From Campylobacterales bacterium (lineage in GTDB: Bacteria; Campylobacterota; Campylobacteria; Campylobacterales; QNZT01), in contig WGAE01000127.1 in assembly GCA_015489185.1 (NCBI GenBank), positions 1-5,240 of the forward strand: a stretch of 5,240 nucleotides of DNA. The letters run 5' to 3'. The position numbers and the translations under genes are program-made. The notes beneath the pieces were generated by a model. That model did no database searches. It was not told the origin of the DNA and saw only the letters and a program-made list of their open reading frames with translations. The number at the start of each line of letters is the position of its first letter. Positions within the stretch are counted from its first letter, which is position 1. Shown in pieces: positions 1-5,240 of the stretch.

Positions 1-312
1 TAAGAAATGTTTTTTGAGAAAATCTTTGAAAGTACCTAACGCATACAATTTTCCCGATCGATAAGAGGTATCAGGCTCGTTGTGTAAAAGAGTATATCGC
101 TGTTCCAGTTCATCCAGAAATTGCTTGATCAACAACTGTTCATGCAACAACCCGTCGTAACATCTCTCTTCCAGCCATCCATACATATCCAAAACACCTT
201 TGCAAAACGACTCTTCGTGTTTACGCTTTTTTTGCGATATCATTAACGGTGTTTTAGAAACATAACAAAACTGCCCCGCTTCTTCAAAAAAATCTTTACT
301 AGACCATTTCAT
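1..312 (-). CDS. Unrecognised protein, C-terminal part outside window, translationally coupled to dinB
   Basis: A minus-strand frame opens with ATG at 310-312 and stays open for 104 codons to the left edge without a stop, so the gene is 3'-truncated by the window. It begins MKWSSKDFFEEAGQFCYV and is rich in charged and aromatic residues, with a Cys at 16, 36 and 51, and no signal peptide or membrane segment. The stretch around residues 40-75 (LDMYGWLEER, then EQLLIKQFLDELEQRY) looks helical. The ATG overlaps the dinB stop by 4 nt (ATGA, 309-312), and a GGAG Shine-Dalgarno lies 6 nt upstream (319-322) inside the dinB end. Overlap plus a good ribosome site argue for a real gene co-expressed with dinB. 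I do not recognise the family. A DNA-damage role is only guilt by association. Confidence 0.8.
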   Translation of the reverse strand, partial: MKWSSKDFFEEAGQFCYVSKTPLMISQKKRKHEESFCKGVLDMYGWLEERCYDGLLHEQLLIKQFLDELEQRYTLLHNEPDTSYRSGKLYALGTFKDFLKKHFL

Positions 313-1592
313 AACTCACTCCCCTTTTTTATAATATCGAGCGAATACTTTTGTCGCAACCGATGAATAGAAAGAGAAAGATTTCGATTTGCATAATCAT
401 TTTTGATATTGAGAAGCGAAAGAGTCAGGCGAGACTGATAAGAAAAACGGAAAACAGACATACGTATTTTCGTCACGCATCCGGTACCGGAATATTCCGA
501 CAAAACTTCAAACAACTTTCCAAAAACCTCCTGACAGACCTGATCACTAAAAAGCCTCTCTTCATGAAATGTCTGTTTCAAACGCACACCTGTATCGTAA
601 CGTAACCCCAGATAATAGCCCGTCGGATTCACCCCCGCTTTAAAAACCAAAAAGACGATATGCCGCGCTAAAATCAAAATACGACGTCTGACCTCTTCTC
701 TGTCACAGATCGGATCAAACGTACGACTGATCCCGATCGATTTTCGATCATTTCTTTCACTGACTGATTCACCGTCATCCCCCACAATACGATGATACAA
801 AACCCTCCCCGGCGTTTTCCAGCTGTAAAAGAGCGCTTGATGCCTGCTTGCTTCTCCAAGCGTTTTGATGAAATGTTCAGACAATCTTTTTCGAAACCCT
901 TTCCCTATTCCGGGAAACATCTCTACGGGAATCTCTTCGATAAACTCCGGTATCTCCTCTTTTTTCACCAAATAGACACCGTTTGGTTTGGCAAATTTCG
1001 TCGCAAGCTTGGCAATCCACTTTGACGGTGCAATACCGATGGAAATAGGCAAACGAAATTTTTGCCATATAAGATGCTTTAAATGCACCGCATAGGCAAA
1101 AACTTCCTCTTCCCTTACCCAACCGTTAAGATCACCAAAAAATTCGTCTATGCTGAATTGCTCTACTCTGGGAATCTCTCTGCGTAAAAAACGATGCAGC
1201 GCAAACGAGAGTTCATGATAGAGCAGATAATCAGGCACCAAAACCTTCATATCCGGGCAAAGACGCAACGCCTCGGCAAGCGGCATGCCGGTTTTGACTC
1301 CTTTCTCCCTCGCCTCATAACTGGATGTCACAACGATACCGCGAATTTTTTCCTTTCCGTCAGGCATCTTTTCGACAAAAAATTCTTCAAACGCCTGTCG
1401 CTCGGAAGGATAGAAAAGAGGATTGACAAAGGCACCCCGGTTGGCATTATAAAGACGCACACCAACCTGTTTTCTGTCAAATATTTTTAAATTGCTTCGA
1501 CCTCCGACCGCAACGGGACGATTGAGCAAAGAGAGATCCCGTGTACGATGCGCGGAAACAAAAAAAGTATCCAGATCCATATGCAACATCAT
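309..1592 (-). CDS. dinB: DNA polymerase IV (Y-family translesion polymerase, DinB)
   Basis: This 427-residue protein is a Y-family polymerase that copies past damaged template bases with low fidelity. Catalytic metal ligands are visible: D6 and D8 in HMDLDTFF (F11 at the steric-gate position) and D149-E150 in the SIDE motif. The finger motif SYEAR (91-95) plus GVKTGMP (98-104), the palm segment SIGIAPSKWIAKLATKFAKP (184-203), the helix-hairpin-helix FPGIGK (226-231) and a little-finger domain from about 284 follow in order. Q386-S-R-L-T-L391 could be a beta-clamp-binding hexapeptide. Unusually, about 55 residues separate the VGG motif (29-31) from SYEAR, against roughly 10 in E. coli DinB: an insertion between strands of the palm/finger region. 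The start is set by AAGGAG at 1602-1607, 9 nt before ATG-ATG. The stop overlaps the start of the next gene. Family assignment is very secure; the clamp motif is inference. Confidence 0.96.
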   Translation of the reverse strand: MMLHMDLDTFFVSAHRTRDLSLLNRPVAVGGRSNLKIFDRKQVGVRLYNANRGAFVNPLFYPSERQAFEEFFVEKMPDGKEKIRGIVVTSSYEAREKGVKTGMPLAEALRLCPDMKVLVPDYLLYHELSFALHRFLRREIPRVEQFSIDEFFGDLNGWVREEEVFAYAVHLKHLIWQKFRLPISIGIAPSKWIAKLATKFAKPNGVYLVKKEEIPEFIEEIPVEMFPGIGKGFRKRLSEHFIKTLGEASRHQALFYSWKTPGRVLYHRIVGDDGESVSERNDRKSIGISRTFDPICDREEVRRRILILARHIVFLVFKAGVNPTGYYLGLRYDTGVRLKQTFHEERLFSDQVCQEVFGKLFEVLSEYSGTGCVTKIRMSVFRFSYQSRLTLSLLNIKNDYANRNLSLSIHRLRQKYSLDIIKKGSEL

Positions 1593-1601
1593 TAGCGTCT
1601 A

Positions 1602-1607
1602 CTCCTT
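1602..1607 (-). promoter_or_regulatory. Shine-Dalgarno of dinB
   Basis: The minus strand reads AAGGAG, 9 nt before the first of two adjacent ATG codons. This supports the start at 1592 over the second ATG (12 nt away) or the internal ATG at codon 5. Confidence 0.8.
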
Positions 1608-1650
1608 CCGTCATGATCACACGATAATCCTGTTTTGCATTTACACAATG

Positions 1651-1656
1651 ATCATA
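1651..1656 (-). promoter_or_regulatory. Candidate -10 element for dinB
   Basis: The minus strand reads TATGAT, one mismatch from TATAAT, about 60 nt ahead of the dinB ATG. There is no recognisable -35 hexamer, which is common in Campylobacterota sigma-70 promoters. It would give a leader of about 50 nt. The rest of the 182-nt gap between the tRNA and dinB (1593-1774) is AT-rich and shows no coding frame or convincing terminator. Transcription continuing from the tRNA is the alternative. Confidence 0.3.
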
Positions 1657-1774
1657 ACGCAAAAAGAGAGGAGGGGACGATTTTATTTCAATACGAAATA
1701 TTAATTTGAAACCGATCTAAATAAGCACAAACAATAGATAAGTTTAAGACAAGAAGCAGATAAAAATAGAGATA

Positions 1775-1864
1775 TGGCAGAGGGGATGGGATTCGAACCC
1801 ACGATAGGTGTTACCCTATACACGCGTTCCAGGCGTGCTCCTTCAACCACTCGGACACCCCTCT
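1775..1864 (-). tRNA. tRNA-Ser (anticodon GGA)
   Basis: The minus strand folds as a class II tRNA of 90 nt including encoded CCA. The 7-bp acceptor stem pairs AGAGGGG (1858-1864) with CCCCTCT (1779-1785), followed by discriminator G (1778) and CCA (1775-1777). The anticodon loop CTGGAAC (1826-1832) closed by CACGC/GCGTG gives anticodon GGA at 1828-1830, reading UCC and UCU. A long variable arm (ATAGGG...CCTAT) and the G discriminator are serine tRNA hallmarks, and the T-loop GGGTTCGAATCCC is canonical. It starts 19 nt after the stop of the upstream 149-residue protein gene, so the two may share a transcript. No clear hairpin terminator follows, only a T-rich stretch. Confidence 0.97.
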
Positions 1865-1883
1865 AAATTTGAAGGGTTTAATT

Positions 1884-2333
1884 TTAGCGAATTTTTCTAA
1901 AATCTTCAAGCTCATTTTCCAGAAATTCCAAAATTCGACGCTGAATCATCTGAGTCTCTTCATCGTTTTCGGTGCACACCAGAAACCGACGCAACTGCTC
2001 AAGGTTGATTTTATCGCAAAAACGGCGAACATCTTTGAGTTCATGATCGATAGCAATGATCAATTCATTGAGATCCAGTCCGTTGTTCTGGACAATTTTA
2101 TTGACATACTCTTTTGTTGTCATCACCAACACATCGGCACGTGCCGGATCATCCGGATAGATTTCCAAAGCGACCTCTTCCAAAATTTTCTCTTCACAGG
2201 CATCTACTTTTTTATTCGCACCGATAATCGCGGCAAACACTTTTGCCCGAAACTCCAGAGAACTGTTGTGATAAACAAAAACATCCCGGAAAAAGGTTAA
2301 AAACCATATCTTCACTTTGCCGATCCAAGCCAT
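1884..2333 (-). CDS. Conserved-looking helical protein, possibly TerB-like
   Basis: This 149-residue protein is not confidently recognised. Residues about 3-20 (WIGKVKIWFLTFFRDVFV) are hydrophobic and aromatic but contain charges, so they suggest a membrane-touching or buried helix rather than a clear transmembrane span. Residues 28-60 (FRAKVFAAIIGANKKVD then an acidic helix EEKILEEVALEIYP) resemble the first helices of the TerB-like fold, where a small/hydrophobic helix is followed by a D-x-E turn. The second half is strongly helical and acidic, with RILEFLENELEDF near the end. The start is supported by AAGGA at 2339-2343, 5 nt before ATG. It lies between the oppositely oriented SRP RNA gene and tRNA-Ser. 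The TerB relation is inference from pattern only and says nothing firm about tellurite. Confidence 0.8.
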   Translation of the reverse strand: MAWIGKVKIWFLTFFRDVFVYHNSSLEFRAKVFAAIIGANKKVDACEEKILEEVALEIYPDDPARADVLVMTTKEYVNKIVQNNGLDLNELIIAIDHELKDVRRFCDKINLEQLRRFLVCTENDEETQMIQRRILEFLENELEDFRKIR

Positions 2334-2358
2334 TTACATCCTTTAAGCATTTTTGAGC

Positions 2359-2364
2359 TATAAT
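2359..2364 (+). promoter_or_regulatory. -10 element of the SRP RNA gene
   Basis: A perfect TATAAT sits on the plus strand with a T-rich run upstream (CTTTAAGCATTTTTGAGC) and no good TTGACA at 16-18 bp spacing, as is usual for Campylobacterota sigma-70 promoters. Transcription would begin near 2371, about 30 nt before the SRP RNA body, giving a precursor with a 5' leader. Confidence 0.65.
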
Positions 2365-2372
2365 CGCATCCC

Positions 2373-2404
2373 AGCACTGAGAAAGCACCGGCTTTTTGAG
2401 TGCT
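2373..2404 (+). other. Leader hairpin ahead of SRP RNA
   Basis: The arms AGCACTGAGAAAGC (2373-2386) and GCTTTTTGAGTGCT (2391-2404) pair over 14 positions (12 Watson-Crick, one G-U, one G-G mismatch) around an ACCG loop. The 3' arm overlaps the 5' strand of the SRP RNA closing stem by 2 nt (2403-2404). No U-run follows on either strand, so it is not an intrinsic terminator. In E. coli the 4.5S precursor carries a 5' leader removed by RNase P; this hairpin may be the equivalent leader or an extra 5' helix of the mature RNA. Confidence 0.6.
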
Positions 2405-2508
2405 CCCCTTAAGACCTGTGCAACATCGTTTCGAGGCAACGCGCCAGGGTGGGAACACAGCAACGCACCTCGATTCGGTGTGTGCCGCAGGAACCTTGAG
2501 GGGAGTCT
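2399..2508 (+). ncRNA. ffs: Signal recognition particle RNA, small (4.5S) bacterial type
   Basis: This RNA binds Ffh to form the SRP that targets membrane proteins co-translationally. Domain IV is intact: GCG (2441-2443) pairs with CGC (2464-2466), then the symmetric loop CCAGG (2444-2448) faces AGCAA (2459-2463), then GTG/CAC closes a GGAA tetraloop (2452-2455). Working outward, CGAGG/CCTCG (2432-2436 with 2468-2472), CATCG/CGGTG (2424-2428 with 2476-2480), CCTG/CAGG (2415-2418 with 2488-2491) and CTCCCCTTAAG/CTTGAGGGGAG (2403-2413 with 2495-2505) form one long rod. There is no Alu domain. Exact ends are estimated. It is the only plus-strand gene here, and its 3' end abuts the stop of the convergent HD gene at 2510. 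A strong terminator is not visible, only GTCTTTC after the rod. Confidence 0.95.
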
Positions 2509-2509
2509 T

Positions 2510-3721
2510 TCAATGACAAAAATAGTTTTCTAGCTCTTCGGTTAACTGGAAGAAATCGACTCCCCCGATCGCACCTTTTTGTCTGATCTTCTCTTTGATC
2601 TCCCTTTTTCCTTTGGTCAGTTCGTTGGACTTCACACCGTGATAGATCGATATCGTCGCTTCAATAAACGCCGCAAGTCTGTCAAACGCTTTGAGTGCTT
2701 CACCGTCGATCGGATTGAACCGATCTTCATTGTACTGCTCCAGAGAGGAAACGATCTCAATCTTATCAGTAAAAATTTTATTGAGGAATTCATCTTTATG
2801 TACATCGTCGTAAATCCCCAGCAGATAGGAGAACTCTTGCTGAATCTGCGACGGAATCAGCGGCAAAATATCGTTTTGAATCTTCTCAATCTCATACGCA
2901 CTGATCAGATCGTCCAGTCCGCTGACGGAATATTTCACAGGTGTGATGATATCTTTGGTCAGCGCTTCGGGGAGGTCATGAAAGAGAGCACAAAAGAAAT
3001 TGTTTTCAAGCCGTTTTTCACATGCACCAATACGACGTGAATAGAAATAGCTGAAGATTGCCACAATCAGCATATGCCCAAGTACCGATGTTTCGGGAAT
3101 ACGCGGTGTCTGCGCCCACCGTTTTTGAAAACGGAGTCTGCCGCTAAGATCTATAAAACGGGAGAGCTTTTTATTGAGTGTAATTTTGCGCACACCGATC
3201 AGCTCGTAATAATCTTCCAGTTCATCGTCAACCGCACTCTTGACCGCTTCAATATCGTTTAGAAACTGACTTGTCTGGTAGATGATCGAAAATTCCCAGC
3301 GTGTCGAGAGATACGAAGCCGCCTTGAGAATAAAACGCTCTTTTTCGTAATATGCGTCATCCCGCAAAAAGGTCTCAAAGCGCTCCAAAAAAGCCCCCTC
3401 CTCGATGGGTGCAAGCTCTTCATGAAGCTGAGAAATGACCCATTCGTGCAGCTCTTTTCTCTTTTTTTGCAAAATTTTACGAAATACATCGGGACGCATA
3501 TCGGTCACGACGACACGCCGCAAAAACTCAAAAATTCCTGCCTCGATCAGAGCCGACATACGTATCGAGGAGTCATTCTCTATTTTTGCAAGAAAATAGG
3601 CGATGATAAACTTGTGTGCCTGCTTATCCAGTTCTACCAGATCAACCATCCTGGGATAGTCATTCCAGCGCTGGATCGAGGCGGCGGAGAAGAGAAGCTC
3701 AATCAGTCGGGGAGTGATCAT
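2510..3721 (-). CDS. HD-superfamily phosphohydrolase-like protein, apparent tandem HD architecture
   Basis: This 403-residue soluble protein carries an HD metal-dependent phosphohydrolase domain at about 190-330. Metal-ligand candidates are H216 (LGHML), H248-D249 (LFHDLPEAL) and D319 (FTDKIE), resembling YfbR-like nucleotidases and COG1896 predicted hydrolases. The substrate is unknown. The N-terminal part repeats the layout: RW at 18-19 and PR at 23-24 followed by H36, against RW 201-202, PR 206-207 and H216. Where HD is expected the N-terminal copy reads FEFLRRVVVTD (64-74), and the later Asp appears to be Ser in KAASYLS (133-139). It therefore looks like a decayed, non-catalytic copy. The start ATG overlaps the queF stop (ATGA, 3718-3721) without a clear Shine-Dalgarno, implying translational coupling. 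HD family assignment is strong; duplication and exact ligands are inference. Confidence 0.9.
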   Translation of the reverse strand: MITPRLIELLFSAASIQRWNDYPRMVDLVELDKQAHKFIIAYFLAKIENDSSIRMSALIEAGIFEFLRRVVVTDMRPDVFRKILQKKRKELHEWVISQLHEELAPIEEGAFLERFETFLRDDAYYEKERFILKAASYLSTRWEFSIIYQTSQFLNDIEAVKSAVDDELEDYYELIGVRKITLNKKLSRFIDLSGRLRFQKRWAQTPRIPETSVLGHMLIVAIFSYFYSRRIGACEKRLENNFFCALFHDLPEALTKDIITPVKYSVSGLDDLISAYEIEKIQNDILPLIPSQIQQEFSYLLGIYDDVHKDEFLNKIFTDKIEIVSSLEQYNEDRFNPIDGEALKAFDRLAAFIEATISIYHGVKSNELTKGKREIKEKIRQKGAIGGVDFFQLTEELENYFCH

Positions 3722-4107
3722 CTGACAATTTTGTCGCTATCGATCTCGATCACCGTATGCACATTCCCCCGAGGATTAAAATCCGCGACTATCTTCATCC
3801 ATTTGGGAGAGAGTTTACGCCAGAGGGTATCGTAAATTTCGTTGACACTGTCTTCATGACTGATATATCGCGTCATAAAGGAGTTAATATAGAGTTTAAG
3901 CGCTTTGAGTTCAACCACCCGCTGATTCGGAATATATTCCAGATAGATTGTCGCAAAATCGGGATACCCGGAACGAGGACAAAGTGCCATAAACTCAGGC
4001 AAGGTAATCTTAATCAGATAATCTTTTTCATGTTTATTGGGCCAGATTTCGAGATCTTTTTCGACATCGAATGTCCTGATCTCCTTTTCACCATATTTCA
4101 CATCCAT
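3718..4107 (-). CDS. queF: NADPH-dependent 7-cyano-7-deazaguanine (preQ0) reductase QueF, single-module type
   Basis: QueF reduces the nitrile of preQ0 to the amine preQ1, the step before base insertion into tRNA in queuosine synthesis. The 129-residue length matches the short unimodular (Bacillus YkvM) class rather than the fused E. coli form. Visible residues are C43 (ALCPRSG, covalent thioimide nucleophile), D50 (PDFATIY, proton donor), E66 in the QueF motif VELKALKLY, and H84-E85 (ISHED). The spacings C to D (7), C to E (23) and C to H (41) fit the family. It sits 3 nt after gyrB and overlaps the HD gene by 4 nt, so it belongs to their operon. The ATG at 4105-4107 directly abuts AAGGA with no spacer. 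GTG at codon 3 (4099-4101) sits 6 nt from it and would give a protein starting (M)KYGEKEI, so the true start may be that GTG. Confidence 0.96.
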   Translation of the reverse strand: MDVKYGEKEIRTFDVEKDLEIWPNKHEKDYLIKITLPEFMALCPRSGYPDFATIYLEYIPNQRVVELKALKLYINSFMTRYISHEDSVNEIYDTLWRKLSPKWMKIVADFNPRGNVHTVIEIDSDKIVR

Positions 4108-4110
4108 TCC

Positions 4111-5240
4111 TTAAACATCCAAATGTTTCACATCTTTGGCATGCGTCTGAATATAATTACGTCTCGGCTCGACCTCATCACCCATAAAGAGCACAAACGT
4201 ATCGCTCGCCGCTTCGGCATCTTCAATCGTAATACGCAATAAATGTCTGTTTTCGGGATCCATCGTCGTCTCCCACAGCTGCTCGGGATTCATCTCGCCA
4301 AGCCCTTTATAACGCTGAATATAGGCACCCTTTCTGGCATTTTTCTCAATTTCATCGAGCATCGCCAGCAGCTCTTTGTTGCTTTTGTCCATATCCCACT
4401 CTTTGATCTTTTCGTTGATATACATCGCTTCCGTAAAGAGCGGATTGGAGAAGAGTTCATCATTAATCTTGATCTCCTCTAGTCCATCCATTGTCTGAAT
4501 ATAAAGATGCACCACTTCTTCATCGATTTTTTTGTTAAGAATATTGTAGCCGAGCGATGCAACGTACTTTTCAATCTCTTGATAGAGTTGTTCGCCCTTG
4601 TATGCGATCAAATCCGGATTTTCGATCAGATACTGCACCACTTCGATCACATGAAAACGCTTTTCGAGCTCTTTGAGCACACTCCTGTACGCGGAAACCA
4701 CTTTGAAGAGTTCCAGCATATCTTTGGCCCCCAATTCCTTGTCCTCAATCGATTCGATACCGTTTTCGATCAAAAATTCGCTCAGTGCGCGATCATCCTT
4801 GAGATAGATCTCCTTTTTCCCTTTTTTGTAACGATACAACGGCGGCTGTGCGAGATAGACATACCCTTTTTCTACCAAAGGGCGAAGGAAACGAAATAAG
4901 AAGGTCAGCAACAACGTTTGAATGTGACTACCGTCAACATCGGCATCGGTCATGATAATGATTTTATGATAGCGCAGTTTCTCTTCGTTGAACTCTTCTC
5001 CGATCCCGCATCCTAGCGCGGTAATGATGTTGGTAATCTCTTCCGATTTCAAAATTTTATCGATACGACTCTTTTCAACATTCAGGATTTTCCCCTTAAG
5101 CGGAAGTATTGCCTGAAAGACACGATCCCTGCCCTGCTTTGCCGAACCGCCCGCAGAGTCTCCTTCCACCAGATAAAGCTCTGAAATTGAAGGATCCTTG
5201 CTCTGACAATCCGCCAGTTTACCGGGCAGTGTGCCCACAC
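4111..5240 (-). CDS. gyrB: DNA gyrase subunit B, C-terminal half (5' part outside window)
   Basis: GyrB powers ATP-driven negative supercoiling as part of the A2B2 gyrase. About 375 C-terminal residues are present; the ATPase and transducer domains lie beyond the right edge. The TOPRIM domain is intact: EGDSAGG (E25 of the visible part), PLKGK (46-50) and MTDADVDGSH with metal-binding D98 and D100, then QPPLYR (131-136). QRYKGLGEMNPEQLWETTMD and the terminal MGDEVEPRRNYI complete the GyrA-interacting tail. About 180 residues separate QPPLYR from QRYKGLGEMN, so the protein carries the large Gram-negative type insertion that Bacillus GyrB lacks. The GTG at 5236-5238 is an internal Val codon, not the start. 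ParE is unlikely given the insertion and tail. It heads the gyrB-queF-HD cluster; proximity to the replication origin is possible in this lineage but not shown here. Confidence 0.97.
   Translation of the reverse strand, partial: VGTLPGKLADCQSKDPSISELYLVEGDSAGGSAKQGRDRVFQAILPLKGKILNVEKSRIDKILKSEEITNIITALGCGIGEEFNEEKLRYHKIIIMTDADVDGSHIQTLLLTFLFRFLRPLVEKGYVYLAQPPLYRYKKGKKEIYLKDDRALSEFLIENGIESIEDKELGAKDMLELFKVVSAYRSVLKELEKRFHVIEVVQYLIENPDLIAYKGEQLYQEIEKYVASLGYNILNKKIDEEVVHLYIQTMDGLEEIKINDELFSNPLFTEAMYINEKIKEWDMDKSNKELLAMLDEIEKNARKGAYIQRYKGLGEMNPEQLWETTMDPENRHLLRITIEDAEAASDTFVLFMGDEVEPRRNYIQTHAKDVKHLDV

Noticed and set aside
1630..1646. Possible LexA SOS box (CTGT...ACAC) upstream of dinB
   Set aside because: Spacing is N9 rather than N8 and the right half-site is ACAC, not ACAG; LexA is also commonly absent from this group.
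1593..1774. Leader peptide frames ahead of dinB (for example MIIV and MQNRIIV)
   Set aside because: They are very short, without ribosome sites, and no attenuator hairpins accompany them.
1869..2300. 143-codon plus-strand open frame
   Set aside because: It is fully antisense to the 149-residue minus-strand protein, which has a good Shine-Dalgarno and a sensible helical sequence; the plus frame reads as Phe/Ile-rich shadow.
2373..2404. Hairpin as an intrinsic terminator for the HD operon or for plus-strand transcription
   Set aside because: Neither strand has a U-run after the stem; the plus side continues into CCCC and the minus side into GGGATGCG.
2212..2463. 83-codon minus-strand open frame across the ffs region
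   Set aside because: It crosses the SRP RNA and the start of another gene; the RNA structure explains the region better.
2579..3040. 153-codon plus-strand open frame
   Set aside because: It mirrors the HD domain coding region and has no recognisable motif.
3757..4242. 161-codon plus-strand open frame
   Set aside because: It lies opposite queF and the gyrB end, both certain from conserved motifs; composition is that of an antisense frame and no domain is visible.
4111..5240. Replication origin near gyrB
   Set aside because: gyrB is often close to oriC in this group, but I saw no cluster of DnaA boxes or AT-rich unwinding element in the window.

Overview
The window looks like a piece of a Campylobacterota (epsilonproteobacterial) chromosome, probably from a free-living Sulfurovum/Sulfurimonas/Nitratiruptor-like lineage. 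This rests on protein character (GyrB, a single-module QueF and a DinB with a distinctive insertion), on the gyrB-queF-HD gene order, and on a moderate, AT-leaning base composition. The genus is inference from memory of these families; no search was run. I see no mobile element, CRISPR array or rRNA.

Layout: every protein gene and the tRNA lie on the minus strand, so transcription runs from right to left. Starting at the right edge: the C-terminal half of gyrB (4111-5240, cut by the window edge), queF (3718-4107, 3 nt after gyrB) and an HD-superfamily protein (2510-3721, 4-nt ATGA overlap with queF) form one tight operon. Next comes a gap of about 175 nt that is not empty: on the opposite strand it carries ffs, the 4.5S-type signal recognition particle RNA (about 2399-2508), with its own TATAAT element and a strong leader hairpin. 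Back on the minus strand follow a 149-residue, possibly TerB-like helical protein (1884-2333), a tRNA-Ser(GGA) with encoded CCA (1775-1864), a leader of about 180 nt, a Y-family DNA polymerase IV (dinB, 309-1592), and an unrecognised gene that starts inside the dinB stop codon and leaves the window at the left edge (1-312).

Functions: mostly housekeeping and information processing. GyrB supplies negative supercoiling, QueF makes the preQ1 precursor of tRNA queuosine, the SRP RNA directs membrane-protein targeting, tRNA-Ser reads UCC/UCU, and DinB performs translesion synthesis. The HD protein, the TerB-like protein and the left-edge gene have no assigned function. The points most worth a second look are the apparent tandem HD architecture with a decayed N-terminal copy, the roughly 50-residue insertion in DinB, the open gene coupled to dinB, and the compact antisense ffs locus with its leader hairpin.
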